A stretch of 64,000 nt of DNA from Mycolicibacterium frederiksbergense (GTDB taxonomy: Bacteria; Actinomycetota; Actinomycetes; Mycobacteriales; Mycobacteriaceae), in the NCBI RefSeq assembly GCF_012223425.1, contig NZ_CP038799.1, positions 5,812,249 to 5,876,248 on the forward strand, written 5' to 3'. The translations under genes and the position numbers were made by a program. The notes under the pieces are model-generated. The model did no database searches. It worked only from the letters and a program-made list of their open reading frames with translations, and was not told the DNA's origin. Below, one piece after another: positions 60,368-64,000 of this stretch; position 1 is the first letter of the stretch; each line of letters begins with the position of its first letter.

Positions 60368-61636
60368 TCAGCCCAATCGGGCACGCACCTCGGCGGCCAC
60401 CGCGTCGATCGCGATGTCGACCTGCTCGCCGGTGCCGAGGTCCTTCACCCCGACGGTGCCCGCCTCGATGTCGCGGTCCCCTGCCACCAGTGCGATCGCG
60501 GCACCCGATCGGTCAGCGCCACGCATCGAGGCCTTGAGGCTGCGGTCACCGTAGGACAGATCGACACGAATACCGTTGGCGCGCAACGCAGCAGCCAGCT
60601 TCGCCAATTCGAGCTTGGCGGTCTCCCCCAGCGGCACGCCGTACACGTCGACCCGGTTGGCGGCGCCGACGGTCTTGCCCTCGGCCTTGAGCGCCAGCAG
60701 CGTGCGGTCGACCCCGAGCCCGAATCCGATACCGGACAGATCCTGCCCGCCGAGCTGGCTCATCAGGCCGTCGTAGCGTCCACCGCCGCCGATACCGGAC
60801 TGGGCGCCCAGTCCGTCGTGCACGAACTCGAAGGTGGTCTTGGTGTAGTAGTCCAGCCCACGCACCATTCGCGGGTTCACCACATAGGGCACTCCGAGAG
60901 CGTCCAGGTGGGCCAGCACGGTCTCGAAGTGTGCCTTGGCGACATCGGAGAGGTGATCGAGCATCAGCGGCGCTGCGGCGGTCATCTCCCGGACCGCGGG
61001 ACGCTTGTCGTCGAGCACCCGCAGCGGGTTGATCTCCGCGCGGCGGCGGGTCTCCTCGTCGAGATCGAGTGTGAACAGGAACTCCTGCAACAACTCCCGG
61101 TACTGCGGCCGGCACGTCTCGTCGCCGAGCGAGGTGATCTCCAGGCGGAAGCCGTCCAGCCCGAGGGACCGGAAGCCGCCGTCGGCCACGGCGATCACCT
61201 CGGCGTCGAGCGCCGGATCATCGACGCCGATGGCCTCCACCCCGACCTGCTGCAGCTGGCGGTAGCGACCCGCCTGCGGGCGCTCGTACCGGAAGAACGG
61301 GCCCGCATAGCAGAGCTTGACCGGCAACTGCCCGCGGTCCAGGCCGTGCTCGATGACCGCGCGCATGACACCGGCGGTGCCCTCCGGCCGCAGCGTCACC
61401 GACCGCTCACCGCGGTCGGCGAAGGTGTACATCTCCTTGCTGACCACGTCGGTGGACTCGCCGACGCCGCGGGCGAACAGCGCAGTGTCCTCGAAGATCG
61501 GCAACTCGACATCGCCGTATCCGGCGCGCCGGGCAGCGCCCAGCAGGCCGTCACGCACCGCCACGAATGCGGCGGAGTCGGGCGGCAGATAGTCCGGCAC
61601 GCCCTTCGGCGCCCTGAAATCAGTCACGGTATTCAC
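60368..61636 (-). CDS. hisS: Histidyl-tRNA synthetase
   Basis: A 422-aa class II synthetase. Opening TDFRAPKGVPDYLPPDS, motif 2 near RPEGTAGVMRAVIEHG and FFRYERPQAGRYRQLQQVGVEAIG, histidine-binding loops LDYYTKTTFEF and GGRYDGLMSQLGG, and the HisS-specific C-terminal anticodon domain after GVDRTLLALKAEG. GTG at 61636 follows directly after the MBL stop. Usual length. Confidence 0.96.
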   Translation of the reverse strand: MNTVTDFRAPKGVPDYLPPDSAAFVAVRDGLLGAARRAGYGDVELPIFEDTALFARGVGESTDVVSKEMYTFADRGERSVTLRPEGTAGVMRAVIEHGLDRGQLPVKLCYAGPFFRYERPQAGRYRQLQQVGVEAIGVDDPALDAEVIAVADGGFRSLGLDGFRLEITSLGDETCRPQYRELLQEFLFTLDLDEETRRRAEINPLRVLDDKRPAVREMTAAAPLMLDHLSDVAKAHFETVLAHLDALGVPYVVNPRMVRGLDYYTKTTFEFVHDGLGAQSGIGGGGRYDGLMSQLGGQDLSGIGFGLGVDRTLLALKAEGKTVGAANRVDVYGVPLGETAKLELAKLAAALRANGIRVDLSYGDRSLKASMRGADRSGAAIALVAGDRDIEAGTVGVKDLGTGEQVDIAIDAVAAEVRARLG

Positions 61637-62317
61637 TCACAGAGTCAGACCTTCGAGGAATGGATTGGTTCGGCGTTCGATGCCGATGGTGGATTTTTCA
61701 CCGTGGCCCGGTAGTACCACGGTGTCGTCGTCGAGCACCAACAGTTTTGTCACGATCGAGGTCAACAGCTGACGGCCGCTACCGCCGAGCAGATCACTTC
61801 GCCCGATCGCACCCTTGAACAAGGTGTCACCGGTGAACGTCATCCCGTCGCACCGGAAGCAGACCGATCCCGGCGTGTGTCCGGGCGTGTGGTCCACCGT
61901 CACGGCGATACCGCCCAGGTCGAGCTGCATGCCGTCCTCGGCCAGCTCGATGACCTGGCGTGGTTCGGAGAAGAACGCGGACACCGCGCGCTTACCGAAC
62001 CCCAGCATCAGCGACTGCGCTCGTCCGGCCGCATTGAGATCCATGATCGGATCGGTGAGCATCGCGCGGTCCTGCGGATGGATGTACACCGGGCAGCCAT
62101 AGGTGTCGGCCACCTTCTGCGCCGACCACATGTGGTCGATGTGACCGTGGGTCAGCAGTACCGCGGCCGGGGTGAGCCGGTGCTCGTCGAGGATGGCACG
62201 CAACCGGCCGAACGCCGACTGACCGGGGTCGACGATGACGGCGTCGGCTCCGGCGTGTGGGGCCAGCACGTAGCAGTTGCACGCCAGCACCCCCGCGGGG
62301 AATCCGGTGATCAACAC
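61637..62317 (-). CDS. MBL-fold metallo-hydrolase (glyoxalase II-like)
   Basis: A 226-aa metallo-beta-lactamase-fold enzyme. The metal motif THGHIDH lies near residue 58, followed by HTPGHTPGSV (His), FTGDTLFKGAIGRSDL (Asp) and LPGHGEKSTIGIERRTNPFL (His). This fits the Rv2581c-type hydroxyacylglutathione/mycothiol thioester hydrolases. The GTG at 62317 has GGGAA 9 bases upstream. It stands directly upstream of hisS with no gap, so both share a transcript. Confidence 0.9.
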   Translation of the reverse strand: MLITGFPAGVLACNCYVLAPHAGADAVIVDPGQSAFGRLRAILDEHRLTPAAVLLTHGHIDHMWSAQKVADTYGCPVYIHPQDRAMLTDPIMDLNAAGRAQSLMLGFGKRAVSAFFSEPRQVIELAEDGMQLDLGGIAVTVDHTPGHTPGSVCFRCDGMTFTGDTLFKGAIGRSDLLGGSGRQLLTSIVTKLLVLDDDTVVLPGHGEKSTIGIERRTNPFLEGLTL

Positions 62318-62454
62318 CGGGCAAGTTTCCCACGACCACTTTCCCGACCGGTATTCGCGCGGGTCGCACGGCCGCCACTCAGAAACGCCTGGCACACTCG
62401 GTGCCGATGTGAACGCGCGGCCGACGCTGCGCAGACCCGAGGAGGACAGCGGCG

Positions 62455-63330
62455 GTGCCGACCAACGAACAGCGACGGGCAGCGGCCAAACGCAAGCTCG
62501 AGCGCCAACTCGAACGCCGGGAGCAGCGGGCCAAGAGGCAACGTCTGATCACCATCATCGCCTCGGTGACCGGTGTGCTCGTGGTGGTCGGCGCGGTGGT
62601 GGCCACCGTGGTCATCACCAGCAAGGACTCGCCGGAGACCACGTCCGCTTCGACGACCACCAGCCTGGACCCGACGGCCCCGCAGCCCGCCTCAGATGGC
62701 ACGCTGCCGCCCTTCGTGGCGCCGGCCGGTCTCGGCCAGGACTGCCAGTATCCGGCGGCGGGCGAGGCCAGCAGGAAGGTCGATCCGCCGCGCACCGGCA
62801 AGATCCCGATGGACGAGGCCGAGATCAGCGTCAGCATGGCCACCGACCAGGGCAACATCGGCCTGATGCTGAACAACGCCCAGGCGCCGTGCACCTCCAA
62901 CAGCTTCGCCAGCCTGGCCGGGCAGGGCTACTTCAACGACACCCCCTGCCACCGGTTGACCACCAGCGACAGCCTGTCGGTCCTGCAGTGCGGTGACCCG
63001 ACCGGCCAGGGCACCGGCGGCCCGGGCTACGAATTCGCCAACGAGTACCCGACCAACCAGTACCAGCCGGACAACCCGGCGCTGCAGCAGCCGGTGCTCT
63101 ACCCGCGCGGCACGTTGGCCATGGCCAACGCCGGCGCCGGTACCAACGGCAGCCAGTTCTTCCTGGTCTACAAGGATTCGCAGTTGCCGCCGAACTACAC
63201 CGTGTTCGGCACCATCGACGAAACCGGTCTGGCCACCCTGGACAAGATCGCCGGTGCCGGGGTGGAGGGCGGCGGCCAGGACGGCCCGCCGGCCACCAAG
63301 GTTCAGGTGAAGACGATTCAGCTGGACTGA
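62455..63330 (+). CDS. Membrane-anchored cyclophilin (peptidyl-prolyl isomerase)
   Basis: A 291-aa protein (Rv2582 type). A Lys/Arg-rich N-terminal coiled coil (NEQRRAAAKRKLERQLERREQRAKRQ) precedes one helix (LITIIASVTGVLVVVGAVVATVVI), then a Ser/Thr/Pro linker and an extracytoplasmic cyclophilin domain (ISVSMATDQGNIGLMLNNAQAPCTSNSFASLAGQGYFNDTPCHRLTT). Four cysteines (DCQY, APCT, PCHR, QCGD) replace positions that are usually non-Cys and may make two disulfides. GTG start at 62455. Probably helps secreted proteins to fold. Confidence 0.9.
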   Translation: MPTNEQRRAAAKRKLERQLERREQRAKRQRLITIIASVTGVLVVVGAVVATVVITSKDSPETTSASTTTSLDPTAPQPASDGTLPPFVAPAGLGQDCQYPAAGEASRKVDPPRTGKIPMDEAEISVSMATDQGNIGLMLNNAQAPCTSNSFASLAGQGYFNDTPCHRLTTSDSLSVLQCGDPTGQGTGGPGYEFANEYPTNQYQPDNPALQQPVLYPRGTLAMANAGAGTNGSQFFLVYKDSQLPPNYTVFGTIDETGLATLDKIAGAGVEGGGQDGPPATKVQVKTIQLD

Positions 63331-63334
63331 GTCG

Positions 63335-64000
63335 ATGAGCGTCCCGCCGTACGGGTCCTATCCGCCCGGCTACCCACCGGCGTACGGCTATCCGCCTCCG
63401 CCGAGGCCGACCAATGCGCTTGCCATCGCCTCGCTCATCTGTGCATTCCTGCTCGCGCCGCTGGGCGTCGTGTTCGGCCACATCTCGCTGTCCCAGATCA
63501 AGCGCAGTGGTGAGGACGGGCGGGGGCTGGCCATCGCCGGTTTGGTGATCGGGTATCTGCTCACCGTGCTGGGCGCGCTGGTGTTGGTGTTCACGTTCGT
63601 GGTGACGCGGGCGATCGTCGAGGACATCCGCCAGTACGACCCGGCCTCGCCGGGCTACACCGCCGCGCCGGGCATCGCCGCCGAAGAGCTGCCGCCGTTC
63701 GCACCGCGTACCGCGCCAGGCTCCAACTGCCAGTACCTCGCGACCTCGGAGCCCGCCGCCAGGCCGGTCGCGCCGCCGAGGATGGGCCGGGTACCGACGA
63801 CGCCGGCGACCGTGACCGGCGTGATCACCACCGACCGCGGGGCGATCGGGGTGCGGCTGAACAACGCGCAGGCCCCGTGCACGGTCAACAACTTCGCCAG
63901 CCTGGCGCAGAAGGGCTACTTCAACGGCACCGACTGTCACCGGCTGACCACTTCCGCCGAGCTCGGGGTGCTGCAGTGCGGCGACCCGCTGGGTACCGGC
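63335..64000 (+). CDS. DUF4190-cyclophilin fusion (partial, C-terminus outside window)
   Basis: The 222 codons present begin MSVPPYGSYPPGYPPAYGYPPPPRP, a Pro/Tyr-rich head, then a DUF4190 two-helix module (NALAIASLICAFLLAPLGVVFGHISLSQIKRSGEDGRGLAIAGLVIGYLLTVLGALVLV) and a linker into a cyclophilin domain (GVITTDRGAIGVRLNNAQAPCTVNNFASLAQKGYFNGTDCHRLTTSAELGVLQCGDP). It is a paralogue of the preceding gene with the same four cysteines but a different anchor. It follows 4 bases after the previous stop. Confidence 0.88.
   Translation, partial: MSVPPYGSYPPGYPPAYGYPPPPRPTNALAIASLICAFLLAPLGVVFGHISLSQIKRSGEDGRGLAIAGLVIGYLLTVLGALVLVFTFVVTRAIVEDIRQYDPASPGYTAAPGIAAEELPPFAPRTAPGSNCQYLATSEPAARPVAPPRMGRVPTTPATVTGVITTDRGAIGVRLNNAQAPCTVNNFASLAQKGYFNGTDCHRLTTSAELGVLQCGDPLGTG

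Overview
The window looks like a chromosome segment of a fast-growing mycobacterium (Mycolicibacterium type). GC content is high, GTG starts and 4- or 8-base stop/start overlaps are common, several genes appear leaderless, and the order aroB-aroK-aroC ... aroE-mltG-ruvX-alaS ... rarA ... aspS ... radical SAM gene ... hisS-MBL-cyclophilin follows the Rv2538c-Rv2582 block of Mycobacterium tuberculosis as I remember it. That backbone is opened by accessory genes and two insertion sequences. No stretch longer than 300 bases lacks a gene; the largest gap, 47822-48046, is the regulatory region of the urea transporter operon. I saw no tRNA, rRNA, CRISPR array or convincing terminator hairpin.

Layout. 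1-8829 (minus): a dense housekeeping run of shikimate genes (aroB partial, aroK, aroC, aroE) mixed with a type IV prepilin peptidase, mltG, ruvX, alaS and a YjbQ-family gene. 8960-14342: a conserved mycobacterial barrel protein, an ArsR/SRPBCC pair with a triple 16-bp operator, rarA, a DUF3097 gene, and a MerR/NAD-dependent reductase pair. 14332-22333 (minus): a zinc metallopeptidase, a transglutaminase, a circularly permuted ATP-grasp/alpha-E fusion and a giant transglutaminase-DUF2126 protein. The last three overlap at their ends and form the best candidate for an unexplored biochemical system. 22389-27038: two paralogous condensation-type acyltransferase-like proteins flanking a divergent HxlR regulator/thiolase pair. 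27124-33918: F420-type nitroreductase, DUF4436 membrane protein, aspS, SRPBCC protein, carboxylesterase, YpfJ-like metalloprotease and a DinB-like protein.

33952-42252 is a catabolic island. A TetR regulator is coupled to a flavin monooxygenase and a mycofactocin-type dehydrogenase. A second TetR gene lies between a divergent acyl-CoA thioesterase and an amidohydrolase/two-acyl-CoA-dehydrogenase operon, and a shared 12-base operator core sits on both sides of it. 42263-43672 holds a basic protein and a PhyH-like dioxygenase.

43685-47335 is a radical SAM gene of the Rv2578c type, cut in two by a 2.63-kb IS21-family element with a 6-bp target duplication. The broken gene still carries a perfect SOS box in its promoter. 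The istA transposase of the element is itself frameshifted. 47384-52860 holds a secreted protein and the five-gene urea ABC transporter urtABCDE. An IS630-family element (52885-54032) sits on the TA of the dtd stop codon and recreates that stop. 54489-60325 carries membrane and envelope genes: an APC permease, a cation/proton antiporter whose open frame overlaps the permease antisense by 321 bp, a DUF2254 protein, a frameshifted LpqE-like lipoprotein and an LpqH-family lipoprotein. The window ends with hisS, an MBL-fold hydrolase and two tandem membrane-anchored cyclophilins, the second cut by the window edge.
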